From: Chara braunii
Taxonomy: Eukaryota > Streptophyta > Charophyceae > Charales > Characeae
Assembly: GCA_003427395.1 (NCBI GenBank)
Contig: BFEA01000171.1
Coordinates: 1,416,175-1,440,365 of the forward strand
Direction of reading: 5' to 3'
Length of the DNA stretch: 24,191 bases
Part shown: positions 7,668 through 17,678 of the stretch, in pieces
How positions within the stretch are numbered: position 1 is the first letter of the stretch
Layout: each line of letters opens with the position of its first letter
The notes under the pieces: generated by a model
Databases searched by the model: none
What the model saw: the letters and a program-made list of their open reading frames with translations, nothing else
Told to the model about the DNA's origin: nothing
Position numbers and translations under genes: made by a program

Positions 7668-8936
7668 TATCTTCTCTGAAAGCATGACCACGCTAGTCGA
7701 CAAAAAAAAATGAGGTAGTTATACATTTTCACTTCTTTCTCATACCAATCTTTGTGATTAAAAAAAAAAAAAATTATCTAGTGTTCGGTTCTCTAACAAT
7801 TTGTCGTATTTCCCTCTACATAAAATGTCAGATACAATGGGTGATTCCTTCATTGTAATGGTCTTTTCATACCTTTTGCTAGCTCCTTTAATCTCATCTA
7901 TCTCTGTTTTCTTAACCCTCTTCTTGCCAACAATTTTCCTCTGCGCGCGATCTCATTAATATTTTTTTTTGCTCTTTCTCTGCTTGGTTGCCCCCTTCTT
8001 CTTCCTCGCACTTTTTTTTCCTAAGATCCTGCATTTTCTCGAAACTCTTAAAAAAAAAGGAAAGAGAAGGCAGGCGGGGGGGGGGGGGAGAGAGGGTTAA
8101 CGTGATCAAAGCGAATTCACACTGTTATCATCACCACCTCATCATTACGTTATTTTCTGCTGATGACATTGACCATTCAAAGACTTCCCAAACATTCACT
8201 CGCGGACATTATCAGAGAAACTGAAAGATTAGCAACAAGGTTTTCTTCATCCCTCCCTGATATGTCTATCGGGCCCCTTAAGGCAAAACAAAATAAAAAT
8301 AAAAAAATACAAATAAAAGTAATAAAATTAGAAACAAAACAAGAGGTAGAAAAAGACAGACTGAGAAATTATTTTCGTCCCTAGCCACTGAAAGTTTTCA
8401 CAGCAATGCCGAACTTGCTTAATTTCCTTTTAAGCCTTTCATTCATCTTCCGACTTATCTTTATAGAAACCCTCATCCATCTTATTCCTCTCCGACTCTC
8501 TTTTCAAAAAACAAATAAAAATAATAAGTTATGCACATTTGCAACGCAAATTTATTTACTTCCTTCAAAAAAAAAAAAAAAAAAAAAAAGGACAAGGGGG
8601 GAAAGGAAAAAAACAACAGAAGGACCCGAAAGTATCATCCTCACTCAAAAGAGATAGACAAAAGAGCAGTGTCAAATTTTGTCTCACTCACGAACCTAAA
8701 AAAATAATAATAATACAAAAAACATTTAGGAAAGTTGAATAGTGTCACCATCATCCACTTAAACAACAATTCTTAATAAAATAACCTTGGGTCAAAAAAA
8801 AAAAAAAATAACAATAAAAAAAATGGGGGAGGGCGGGGGGAGCTGGGGAGGAGGGAAAAAAAAGGGAACGAAGGGTTTTCTCAAACATTCTTTTAAATTT
8901 CAAAACCTGTAGTAACTCTCTCACTCTTTTTTGCAG
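7366..8936. other. AT-rich stretch without a gene
   Basis: Contains a 28-base A run (7635-7662), shorter A runs (7704, 7760, 8565-8589), a G run near 8076-8089, and G-rich patches near 8824. Frames are low-complexity shadows. The part just before 8937 ends in a pyrimidine tract and TTTTTTGCAG, which looks like a 3' splice site or the leader end of the retroelement gag that follows. Confidence 0.6.
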
Positions 8937-10180
8937 ATGGACCCTTTACTCCTTGCCTATCTTAATGCAACCGGACCTCAATCACTCATTGGCGCAGAAG
9001 TCCTTGCTATACTACCAGTTTTTCCCCCTGTTTACGTCCCTGTCAAAGTGCTAAATTGTCTTAACGAGGGGATTACTCAAAGCCATCAACTTCTTTTCAT
9101 AATTCAACCTCTCAATTTCACCACACACTACAAGGTCTACTCCCTTCCCATGAAAATGAAAGCACCCACCCTTCCCTCCGTACCCTATTCGTAACCTTCT
9201 ACCAATCGTCAAACCCCACCTTTCCATCTTCCTCCTCTTCCATTCAACCTCCCAACGCCACCTCAATCGTATCCTTCTTTGTCCGCACAACCTCCACCAC
9301 TCACCAATCGACCACAACATCTGAGCACGCAAGTCACTCCATCTACCTCAGCCTCTCAAATAGTCTCCATGGAACAGTTCGAGCAGCTAAAGACTCAGTT
9401 TCGCCAGCAGCAGCAAAAAGCAAAGGCCACAACAGAAGCTTTCTTAAAGCAACTAGCAAAGGAGGAAGAAAGTCAAGCCTCCAACGAGCTTTATCACAAG
9501 CTGCATGCCATCAAAATCCGTATCGAGGACAAGTCAACACCTTCATTCGAAGAACTCCAGGTTTGGTTCAGAGTATTTTCTGCACCCGCATGACACTACT
9601 AAGTGAAAACGGTCATTCGTTTCTTCACGGTCAATCTAAATTACCATCATTGACCTTTCGGAAAGGCAATGTCAAGTGATTTTTCCTCTCGACTCAACTC
9701 TGTGGCAAAGGATTGCGTGGACCAACGAATTCCCAACGAGGTCAAATCAATCATCAACAAGGCAATCAGGGAGGGATTGGAGCAAGCACTATCATTATTC
9801 GATCCGAGTACAACTCTTGTCTAAGCATCGTGAGAAGGGACGCATCAAGGTAAGTTTGAGGGTCGTCGCCCGATTAAAAATTCTTCTCGCCCTGGATCAT
9901 TAATAGGTTCACACCATTTACGTTTATGGACTTATCATTACTTTCTCTTCTCTGTAGATCCTACAAGCATGATGGAGATTCCACTGGCTACCGCAAGAAG
10001 GAAGATCACGTCAAGACCGAAGATTACAAGCAATCATCCTCAAAAAGGTAGTATGACGACACCCTGGACATGGGCTATGACTTCCATCGCATTGCAAAAC
10101 GGCCTCACCATGACTTCGACTTCAAGCAGTCCGACAACGCCAAGGCATCCACTTCAGATCCCAGCCGCAATACAGACTGA
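8937..10180 (+). pseudogene. Gag-like gene of the YR retrotransposon, decayed
   Basis: The frame starts at ATG 8937 (MDPLLLAYLNATGPQSLIG) and continues to TGA 9591-9593 with one in-frame TAA at 9192-9194. A Pro-rich linker is followed by a Gln/Lys/Glu-rich, coiled-coil-like segment (SMEQFEQLKTQFRQQQQKAK, about codons 140-190). After 9593 coding continues in fragments of different phase: 9595-9660 (MTLLSENGHSFLHG), 9669-9821 (RIPNEVKSIINKAIREGLEQ), then a basic tail after an apparent intron (SYKHDGDSTGYRKKEDH) with TAG at 10049. Position before pol and composition suggest Gag. No CCHC zinc knuckle is visible. At least three frameshifts and two stops are needed to explain it. Confidence 0.6.
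9850..9957 (+). other. Candidate 108-bp spliceosomal intron in the gag-like gene
   Basis: A strong donor, AAG|GTAAGT, at 9850 and an acceptor, TTTCTCTTCTCTGTAG|A, ending at 9957. Removing the interval joins ...RRDAS in one genomic phase to an Arg codon and SYKHDGDSTGYRKK in the other, a coherent basic region. Inside the interval the continuing frame looks non-coding and ends in TAA. Confidence 0.55.
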
Positions 10181-10381
10181 TTCGCCCCATTTTTCAATTC
10201 TTTCAATTCCACTCATTCTTTCTAACCTAGACTCTCCACCTTCTACTTCCGATCTCCACCTCGCCCTCCTCGCTTTCCAATAACCCTCTTCCTGGCTTCG
10301 CAACCCAGACAACTTCTTCTCTGCTCAACCTCACACTCATTCTCGAATTGGTCTTGGCTACTATCAACCTCTTCAAGAAGA

Positions 10382-12249
10382 TACTCCTACTCATTTCTTC
10401 AATGGATTTGGCATGGCATTCAAGTTAATTTTGTCGGAACCAAACTTATTCCAGTCAATTAAATAATCGGAGTTCGACGAATGTTAAAAAGTATTTATCC
10501 CGCAACTCAGTTCAAGCGAGTACTCCAATGTGTGAACCCCCCACCTACCTCCATACCCAATTACTCTCTCCTACCTCATCACTCAGACTTTATCACCTCC
10601 ACTGTGTCTCAACTTCTCTCCTCAAATATAAGCGAACCTTCACCCTCACCAATTGTAATCAATCTCGTTTTTGCCGCTGAAAGTTCCTCTAAGATCAGGT
10701 TTATATTAGATATCAGATTTGTCAACCTTTTCCTCTCCTTCCCTGAGTTCCATTATGAAACCATCAACGATCTCGTCGCCCCCCTTTCTAATTCAGCAAA
10801 TCAGGATTTTCTCTCTTGCTTTGATATAAAAAATGGTTATTACCATATTCCAATTTATCGAATTCACAGACTTTACTACCTTGCTTTCAAATGGAACGAT
10901 ATGCACTACCAATTCACCACCCTTTACTTTGGTGTCTCCGCCGTTTGTTGGATCTTCACAACCGTCATGCAGAAAATCATGGTCGAAGTTCGTCTTCGTT
11001 GTGTTTTCGTCACTTCTTATATAGACGACTCAGCTTTTACTAATTTCATCCTTCCACTTCTAAATTGGAAAACCTTCAACTACGTAGCACTTCTGCATAA
11101 TCTAGGCTTCTTCCTCAGTCTCTACAAATGCATTTTTATTCCGACTAAAAAAATCAGATTTTTAGGCTTCACTATTGATTCGCACTATTAACTCATAAGA
11201 GTTCCAGAAGACAAAACTGAAAAACTACTTAAGCTTATTAACTTAATCTCAGACTCCTTATAAACTCATAAGAGTTCCAGAAGACAAAACTGAAAAACTA
11301 CTTAAACTTATTAACTTAATCTCAGACTCCTTCCCCTCCTGCAGAACCTTGGCTAAGCTTGCAGGTAAACTTATCTCCCTTACAAAAGCTTTTCTGCCAG
11401 CTCCTCTTTTTATTTCCTCTCTCTACAACTCTATTTCATCTTCTAACTGGGATTTACCCATCCAAATTTATGATGACCTCATTTATGACCTTCAATGGTG
11501 GCTTCACCATCTTCCTCACCTTTCGGGTCGCATCTGGGTTATCCGTAAGGTAACCTGCTTAATAGAAACTGATGCATCGGCTACTCAAATCGGAGCAGTC
11601 ATATCCCCAATCTCCCACCCACCACTCACACTAAACGAATGTCTACCTCAGGAACTCATCCCAACCTCGTCAACTCACAGAGAACTTTATCCTATTCTCG
11701 AAACTTTCCTTTTTCTCGAATCTAACCACCGTCATCTTCTTCTCTCTACTTCCATCAGACTCCTCTTAGATAACCCATGGCTTCGACAAATTGCTTCAAT
11801 CTTTCTTCGTCATGATACCCTGCTATCACCCATTTGGATTCCCAGATCCCTTAATTACGTCGCGGATAACCTCTCAAAAATAGAGGATAATACTGACTGG
11901 GGAGTCACCAACCACGTCAGGCACGAAATCTTTTCAGCTATAGGAGAACAGACCATTGACCTCTTTGCCTCTGACTATCACCATACTTCTTCAATCTTCA
12001 TCGCCAGATCTTGGTCCTCAAAGTTTTATGCTATCGATGCACTCTCTCTCGACTGGAACTCGCAACCATCACAACCTTGCATATGGCTTTTCACCCACTT
12101 CTCGCCTTCACCAAACATTATCTCGCGCAATCCTCTCCCCGACAAAGTACTTATTAATCTTTCCCTCATCCAATAAAGCAAATTGGTTACCTCGCATCCT
12201 CTCACTCGACATCTTTATGAAATTCATCATCCAAAAATCCGAATACTAA
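10382..12249 (+). pseudogene. DIRS-type reverse transcriptase-RNase H (pol), decayed
   Basis: RT motifs lie in order in the frame from 10382. Counting residues from the ATG at 10481: KIRFILDIRFVN (71-82), the catalytic-Asp motif FDIKNGYYHIPI (114-125), FTTLYFGVSAVCWIF (145-159), YIDD (180-183) and FLGF (227-230). RNase H follows in the frame open from 11247 to 12176. Counting from codon 11349, the acidic residues of TDAS (D75), HREL (E112), LLLDN (D141) and VADNLSK (D173) give a full DEDD set. Then DLFASDYHH and AIDALSLDW occur, a block seen after RNase H in DIRS-like elements. Breaks: TAA 10460-10462, TAA 11189-11191, a 73-bp tandem duplication (one-base phase shift), and a shift near 12150 after which coding continues (SNKANWLPRIL) to 12249. 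Catalytic residues are kept, so decay is probably recent. Role: copying element RNA into DNA. Confidence 0.85.
11190..11332 (+). repeat. 73-bp tandem duplication inside pol
   Basis: Bases 11190-11259 and 11263-11332 are 70-bp copies differing at one base (AAGCTT against AAACTT), offset by 73. Both encode the RVPEDKTEKLLKLI stretch that follows the FLGF motif. 73 is not a multiple of three, and the one-base phase change it causes is exactly the change between the RT and RNase H frames. Confidence 0.97.
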
Positions 12250-12297
12250 TGCATCGTCATCCCCAAAGTCCATCACTCTTGCCTCAACCCCGCTACC

Positions 12298-13098
12298 TTA
12301 GGTCTTTCCACCATCATTTTCACCACCTAACTCTTGACTATCAACAATCGCACCATTTATGTCAATCGTCTCATCTCCATCATTGATACCTCTTTCTTCC
12401 ACCCTCGTTTTCAACCCTGCCGCATTCCGTAACCATAACCCATGAACGTACCCACACTATTCCATGTCCCATGCCGCATCATTTCCCCTAAACTCCAGCC
12501 TTCCTTTATTGCCGCTCGCAAACCCCCAATTCGAAAACTATGACCGCTTTCACCTTCAAACATTCCTGCTTCCCAAACCATTTCTCTATTCGCTTATTAA
12601 AAGCCCCACCACCAAGCGTACTACTTCCTCTTCTGGTTCGAAATAAGTATCCCTTTCGTACGTCTATACCTATACTCTCGTACGCCAAAATCAACTCTGG
12701 AAGAATCCCTAGGAAAGTCTCTCCCTCCGGTTTAGGTTCCCTCAACCGAATAAGAAATTGCCCTCCATGCCTATCAGTTTTTGTATACCCTGGACGCACC
12801 TCTCGATTCACTATATTTATCTCTTTGTATTGCAACCGCAAACCTTCACCGCACCGTTGCCAACTCTCCCATAGATACAAAACATCGCAGCATCTCGGTA
12901 AGCTTCCGCCTCACGCATCTTCTTCAGGATCGTCACCTTATTTCGAATATACTTTATAACTGTCATCAGTTTCTCCCAGTTGAGAGGGTGTGCGGATTCT
13001 TCAACTACACCTCGACTCAATGCATACTCTCTGTAAGATTTATTGAAGACCTTCACTCGACTGCTCTGGCATGGATCATCACTCTCCTCTCGTCCCAA
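12298..13098 (-). pseudogene. Tyrosine recombinase-like gene, antisense to pol, decayed
   Basis: Two overlapping minus-strand frames make one protein-like path: 13098 down to about 12868 (WEKLMTVIKYIRNKV then AEAYRDAAMFC), then, after a one-base shift, 12880 down to 12506. The second frame holds a box-I-like RCGEGLRLQYKEI (Arg at about 12854-12856, with the usual R-x2-E-x3-L-x3-acidic-I spacing), KTDRHGG, and KGYLFRTRRGSST as in the recombinase core. A stop at 12506-12508 precedes the region where the HxxR and catalytic Tyr should lie. A minus frame from 12504 to 12298 has VHGLWLRNAAGL, which may be the remnant of box II with altered spacing; I cannot place the Tyr. In the intact element it would insert circular DNA. 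The N-terminus upstream of 13098 is not recognisable. Confidence 0.6.
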
Positions 13099-13818
13099 AA
13101 GACGGAATCATGCGGACACGTGTATATGTGATGATTGTCGTTCTGGTGGCCATTCTTATACGTTCGTGCACAGGATCTGTTCCAAAATAATTCGAGCCAA
13201 CCTATTACGCATACAACTAATTTAATCGTATTGTTCTTATGAAAAGACGGTGTCCGTGCACTAAGTGCAAATCAGACAACCGTTCGATGGGGAGAAGGAA
13301 AAAGAAAATGAATAATATTCCTACTCATCAGATGTCAATCGCGAGTGCCCCATGTATGAGGAAGATTCAACCCATACCTAGGCTCGTGCACATAATCGGT
13401 CTTCAAATAGACTGTAATCTACCCGCCATGCATGCATCTATTCTGACATGGGTTTATTCAGGGAGATAACTTTTACAGGCTTAACGTAAAAATAGACAGT
13501 CGATTGATGTTACACACGTAGAAACATGGGCGTAAAAAAAGGGTTGGGTTCCATACATCAACAGGGCGTCACGGTCTATTCCACACTCATCATAATCCCT
13601 TGTTTTTGCGATCAATGACTCTCCAACGCAAATCGTTCAAGCAATCAATCAATTTTGAAAATTGTCATACATTTTGAACTGAAAAGGGAGAAATGGGGGA
13701 GATAAAGATAACTCGTACATCAACCAAAGAAAAGAAAATCCGAGAGTGCCGCAAATGAAGATGGTTGAAACCAAAAATCAAAATTATACAGAGGATGCGA
13801 AGAGATAACACTACTTTG

Positions 13819-13820
<2 letters not shown>
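13099..13820. other. Likely right flank of the retroelement, no gene found
   Basis: No supported reading frame. The N-terminal part of the antisense recombinase and the right end of the element should lie here. A CPCTKCK string occurs in a short plus frame at about 13251, but nothing around it supports a transposase-associated domain. Confidence 0.4.
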
Positions 13821-13893
<73 letters not shown>

Positions 13894-13908
13894 TCTCTCT
13901 CTCTCTCT
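13821..13908. repeat. (CT)n microsatellite
   Basis: About 44 CT units with one C insertion near 13890. Confidence 0.97.
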
Positions 13909-14251
13909 TGCTCTTTCTATCTTCCTCTCTCAGTTTCCACGATGCGGGAAGTCCGTCGCCTCACACCTACCAATAATATGAAGTTGTCATATCACTTAGT
14001 CCGAGTATGTAAGCCAGGTTCGCCCGTGTGCCACAGTCCTTCGCGGCTGGACGTCAACCCCGCACACCCCGCACCAAGTTGTCGGATCGCCCAACTCCCT
14101 ACTCACCGATCCTCTCCACCGCGCTAATTACCAAGTCTAGATTAAAAAGTGAATTAGTCACATCTACAAAATTTATAGCATTAGTATTTGCGTGAGATAA
14201 TTCCGGATTATGCTGAAGCAGGAGGTAGTAGAGAGAAGGAGGAAGTGCTTA

Positions 14252-14321
14252 CAGGTGCATGACGGCGCCGCGGAGTGGGTGACGTAGCCGCTCTCCACCC
14301 ATCGATCCAGTGATGCACCTG
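14252..14321. repeat. 70-bp hairpin with nested stems
   Basis: CAGGTGCAT (14252-14260) pairs with ATGCACCTG (14313-14321). Inside, TGGGTG (14276-14281) pairs with CACCCA (14296-14301). GC-rich and set apart from its AT-rich flanks. On the minus strand the same sequence is bounded by AG (CAAGCAG) and GTAAGC, so it could also be a 65-base mini-exon. Confidence 0.5.
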
Positions 14322-14329
14322 CTTGGGCA

Positions 14330-16028
14330 ATGAGATAGATAGGAAAGAGGGGTAGAGTTTTTAGTGAAAAAAAAATTCAAGAAGGGAGAGGAATACAGTT
14401 ACATTTGCGCTTGCCAAGAAGGAGCAAGGAGAGATTACAGTTGCGATTAAAATATAGGCGCGACGGGAGCAGAGCGCAGGACAGAACGTCATTATTCGCG
14501 CGCGAGTAAGGAGCCCCATGCAGTTACAGCAACAATAGTTCGTGACAAATTCTGATGCCCCCAATTCCTAAATCAATTAAAATCTCAATTCCCGTAATCC
14601 CTTGTATTTCAAAATTTGAAAGAAAATATTTCTCCCGCGCGATGATCACGCCAAAGTTCCCCTCACCACTTTTAGCAGAACAAGAAAGAAGTTATGGCAA
14701 CAATTATTTTTGTGCTCGCTAAGGCGTGATCAATTGCCAATCGACATGGGACCAAACATTTTTAAAAAAGACGGGTGCATTCATGCAATTGAGCGGGCCC
14801 CTCCCGATCAACCCCAAAAATACCGTCGCGCAGAAAGTCGCGCGTTTACAGAAAGCAGTTCGTCACAGGGCCGCTCTTATCGTTTCCTTATTCCGACTAT
14901 CACATAACTTGTGCTCCTTCCTCACTTGACACCGTTCTACTGTAGCTTATATCCCCGTTTACTGAGCTCACACTGTCGTAAGTCACATTGTTGTTGCACA
15001 CCCATGTCGATGTACCCGCCTCCTAAAGAATCTTCAAATCCCATTTAGGTAATAATCAAAAACCTATCAGTCACGTCTGAATCTGTGAAACTCAGAAGTA
15101 ATCCAGCTGAAGGACGCTGCTTCCCATCATTCTTCGTTTCGTGTCCATTCTACAATATTCTTCTTCCTCGTACTTCCGCCAACTTAAAGATCTTCCTTAT
15201 GCTCCAACTTCAACTTTCCCTGTTGGGATGCTATGGACGGGCTCATTATCTCTCATGCTCAAGCTCATGCGGGTTGACAACTAAGAAAAACGCGGCTCTC
15301 CTATTGTTGCGCGCACTGGGCTATGGCACTGAGCCCCACACTTCAACCGAAAACCCTAACCTGCTATTGCTCACTCATGTCACTGGCGCAAAGCGCTAAG
15401 GCGCCGGCGTCCCCGTTCCTCCGAAAACCTCCCACCCCTACGTTTGTTTGTTTTTTGTTTTTTTTTCTTCCTTTTTTTTATGGGAGATGAATCTTAGCGT
15501 TTCTAGTGAAAACAAGGCCTGGGATGCCTCGTCTTGTTCCAGCTGCTGGCGCCAGGTCCGCCATAATGGGCGGTACCGGTGCCAGTATCAAATTTGCCCT
15601 ACGGGTACCCGCCCCCTCCAAACTTGGCAAAAATTGGCTTACAGGGCATTTTTAGGCTCACTATCAATAGCTGAGGAAGGTACTGGCCACCAGCACTTCC
15701 CAAAGTTGTGGCACAATTTTGGAATTTTCCGCGGCCCGGAGCTGGGCCAAGTAGGTCTCGCAAGCAGGACTCAGATAAAGTTTTGCGGTGGTAGTTAGCA
15801 TAGAAATCACAGCAACAATGGGACGCTGGACCCGTTTTCCAGCAGAGAGTTGTCCTTTCAAAGCGGGTGTGTGTGTAGTCCCGGGTAGACTGTGGGGGCC
15901 CCGGCCCCGGCATGCATTTTCCAATGTTGTAAGGGACGCTGGGCCCGGTTCCCATCATGTGCTGCTCCCCGCAAATAGAATGGAGCCCTGCTTTTCTCAA
16001 AACCAAAAAAAGAACCAAAAAAAAAAAA
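14330..16028. other. Stretch without an identified gene
   Basis: Frames up to about 150 codons overlap each other on both strands and none shows a known domain or continuous protein-like character. A T-rich run lies at about 15450-15480 and an A-rich run at about 16005-16028, next to the inverted-repeat element that follows. Confidence 0.5.
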
Positions 16029-16403
16029 GAGATAATTTGCAAAAGACCCCCATAAGTTGAGATATATGCCAAAATGCCCCTGAAAGATGTGGGTAGAGCA
16101 GAATGGGCCGAAATCTTTGTGTTGTACCCCTGTTAGGCAGGTTTGCAACTTTGCAATCTGGACCTCCCCGTTTGGGCCTTGGATTTTGCAATAGCGCCTA
16201 GGAAAGTTGGCAAGTACTGGGCCCTTTTGCACAGTTGGACGGTACCCGGTAGGGGTATATTGCAAAGACGGGTGTCCAACCAACGCCCCAGGGGTATTTC
16301 ACAAAATATGTTTATTGTCAGAGGGGCATTCCGCTCTACCCACATCTTTTAGGGGCAGTTTGGCATACCTCTCAACGTCTGGGGGTAGTTTGCAAATTAT
16401 CCC
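16029..16403. mobile_element. 375-bp non-autonomous element with ~75-bp terminal inverted repeats
   Basis: Bases 16031-16105 match the reverse complement of 16327-16401 at 66 of 75 positions: GATAATTTGCAAA, then CCCCC, GTTGAGA, TATGCCAAA, TGCCCCT, AAAGATGTGGGTAGAGC and GAATG. The outer bases extend to GAGATAATTT / GGGATAATTT. The interior has further GGGGTAT..GCAAA-like pieces and no transposase. Flanks are A-rich, so a target duplication cannot be told from chance. It is a DNA-transposon-derived MITE; the superfamily is unknown. Confidence 0.85.
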
Positions 16404-16880
16404 AAAATACACCCGTATGACCCTACTTTTAGCTGCAAAACATTCAGCTGTGGGCCTGCCTCCTTGGCACGGTCCGACGAGGCAGCGGCTCACGGCAGCG
16501 CGTGCTGACTAGACCTAATTCACGCCAAGTCAACAAAGCCAGGCGCCTGAAGTAGCGCCTGACTCGAGGTTGATGAGTGCCGGCGCTCCCGCCGTAGGTT
16601 TTCCGCCCCGCATCCGAGCCGATTTCAGTGGGCTTGGAGTGCCTCGGGGGCTGCCGAGGCTAAGGGGACACTGTGGGTCGAAGCACAACCCTGCAGGTTC
16701 GGGTCGCACGTAGGGCAGCGTCAGGATTCCTTTTTTTTGTTTTGTTTTTTTGTTTTTTTGATTCCTATTTTGTTTCCATATTATATGTATATGTATGTAT
16801 TATATGTTATGTCAGAAAACAGGGCACCGGTGCACACGATTGGGCTCATGAGGTTGAGGGCCTTGCCCCACCACAGGTAG
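16404..16880. other. Stretch without an identified gene
   Basis: GC-rich up to about 16700, then a T-rich run near 16730-16770 and a short AT-rich patch. GGTTCGGGTC near 16697 resembles an internal RNA polymerase III B box, but no tRNA-like fold surrounds it. Confidence 0.45.
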
Positions 16881-17072
16881 CCAAATGCGAAAAAAAGACA
16901 GAAACTCTGGCGGAAGTATCAATTCACGTTCTACCGGAAGATACATGCTCCAGTTGCCTCATTTGGTGAGCCATATGACGAGGCCACGAATCCGAGAGTC
17001 GTCGATGTAATAATCGATGGAAGGGCCCACGTAGTTGCACTAACTATACTCGCCAATCCGCCAAAATTCTGA
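16881..17072 (+). other. Coding-like 63-codon stretch, unknown
   Basis: An open plus frame with ordinary protein composition (KLWRKYQFTFYRKIHAPVAS, then DVIIDGRAHVVALTILA) lies between a TAG and a TGA. No ATG opens it, so it would have to be an exon or a gene fragment. A splice-acceptor-like CCACCACAG lies just upstream. No family recognised. Confidence 0.25.
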
Positions 17073-17217
17073 ACGAATCTGAACAAGTAATCTTGTTCCA
17101 TTCTGATTGTTGGCGAATGGCAGTTGCGCAACTTGGGACCTAAAATAGAAGTGCGCGCCAGGCCCATGGAAGCGCTGGCGGGACCACTCCGTCGTCGGAA
17201 CGGACAGTCGACCCTAT

Positions 17218-17417
17218 GGGCCTCGCTCCACGATACTACTTACCACATGTGCGAACAAAACAAACAAAATGAGAACGACTCTTACACCCCCATTTATTAT
17301 TATTATCATTATATTTATTATTACCATTTACCATTTATTATTATTATTAAATTATTATATTTATATTTATTATTATTATTTTTCTTTATGTGATCGAAGT
17401 GTCGTGGCGTGAGGCCC
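17218..17417. mobile_element. R2 MITE copy 1, upstream of enolase
   Basis: The ends GGGCCTCGCTCCACGA and (reverse strand) GGGCCTCACGCCACGA agree at 14 of 16 bases. The inner start (TACCACATGTGCGAACA...AAAATGAGAACGA) is homologous to R2 copies at 21070 and 22127. The middle holds an ATT/TTA-rich microsatellite (about 17290-17385). It ends about 260 bp before the enolase ATG, so it may border or lie in the promoter. Confidence 0.65.
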
Positions 17418-17678
17418 TTTGATGAATGAACGGTTCACTGCGTGTAGGCCCACACTGTCTGATTGGAGGACCACTGTACTGTACGAAAAGGGGAATAAAT
17501 CCCGAAGCGAATGCAGTCTTCTCGTACTATTGCTCGCACATTGGTCTTGATGTTCAGTGCGGTGTAGTGAAGACCTCGCCGTCGGCGGGTTTGGTGGTCC
17601 TCGTCGCCATCGCCAACAACGTCTTCCCTTTTACTCTCTGCACTTTCTAGTAGCAAACTTTTCCAGCTGAATTTGAAG
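17418..17678 (+). promoter_or_regulatory. Enolase 5' flank and leader
   Basis: These 261 bp lie between the R2 element and the enolase start. There is no convincing TATA box at a normal distance; GGGGAATAAATCCC near 17488 is the only AT-rich patch and is itself a near-palindrome. The last 50 bases are pyrimidine-rich and include TTTTCCAG at 17659-17666, which could be the acceptor of a 5'-leader intron. The transcription start cannot be fixed from sequence. Confidence 0.4.

Larger units (their letters stand above)
8937..13098 (+). mobile_element. Decayed DIRS/Kangaroo-like tyrosine-recombinase retrotransposon
   Basis: The recognisable coding core runs gag, reverse transcriptase, RNase H (all plus) and a tyrosine-recombinase-like frame on the minus strand. 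The RT and RNase H are of DIRS type, including the C-terminal DLFAS block, and there is no DDE integrase or protease. An inverted YR gene is, from memory, the arrangement reported for Kangaroo elements of Volvox in the PAT/Kangaroo group. I could not find the terminal or split direct repeats, so the true ends lie outside these limits, somewhere in 7.7-8.9 kb and 13.1-13.8 kb. Every gene is broken, so this copy cannot move on its own. Confidence 0.75.

Noticed and set aside
1259-11191. Nearly all in-frame stops in the broken frames are TAA or TAG, suggesting these codons might encode Gln
   Set aside because: The intact enolase ends with TAA exactly at the conserved C-terminus (VEPY) and uses only CAG/CAA for Gln. 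The RING-like frame also has an in-frame TGA. Decay of Gln codons in an AT-rich genome explains the pattern.
13251-13275. CPCTKCK motif like the transposase-associated zinc motif of CACTA elements
   Set aside because: Only the short Cys string matches. The following sequence lacks the rest of the domain and the frame is short.
13765-14127. 120-codon frame over the (CT)n tract
   Set aside because: Its bulk is a Ser-Leu repeat from the microsatellite; the remainder has no supporting signal.
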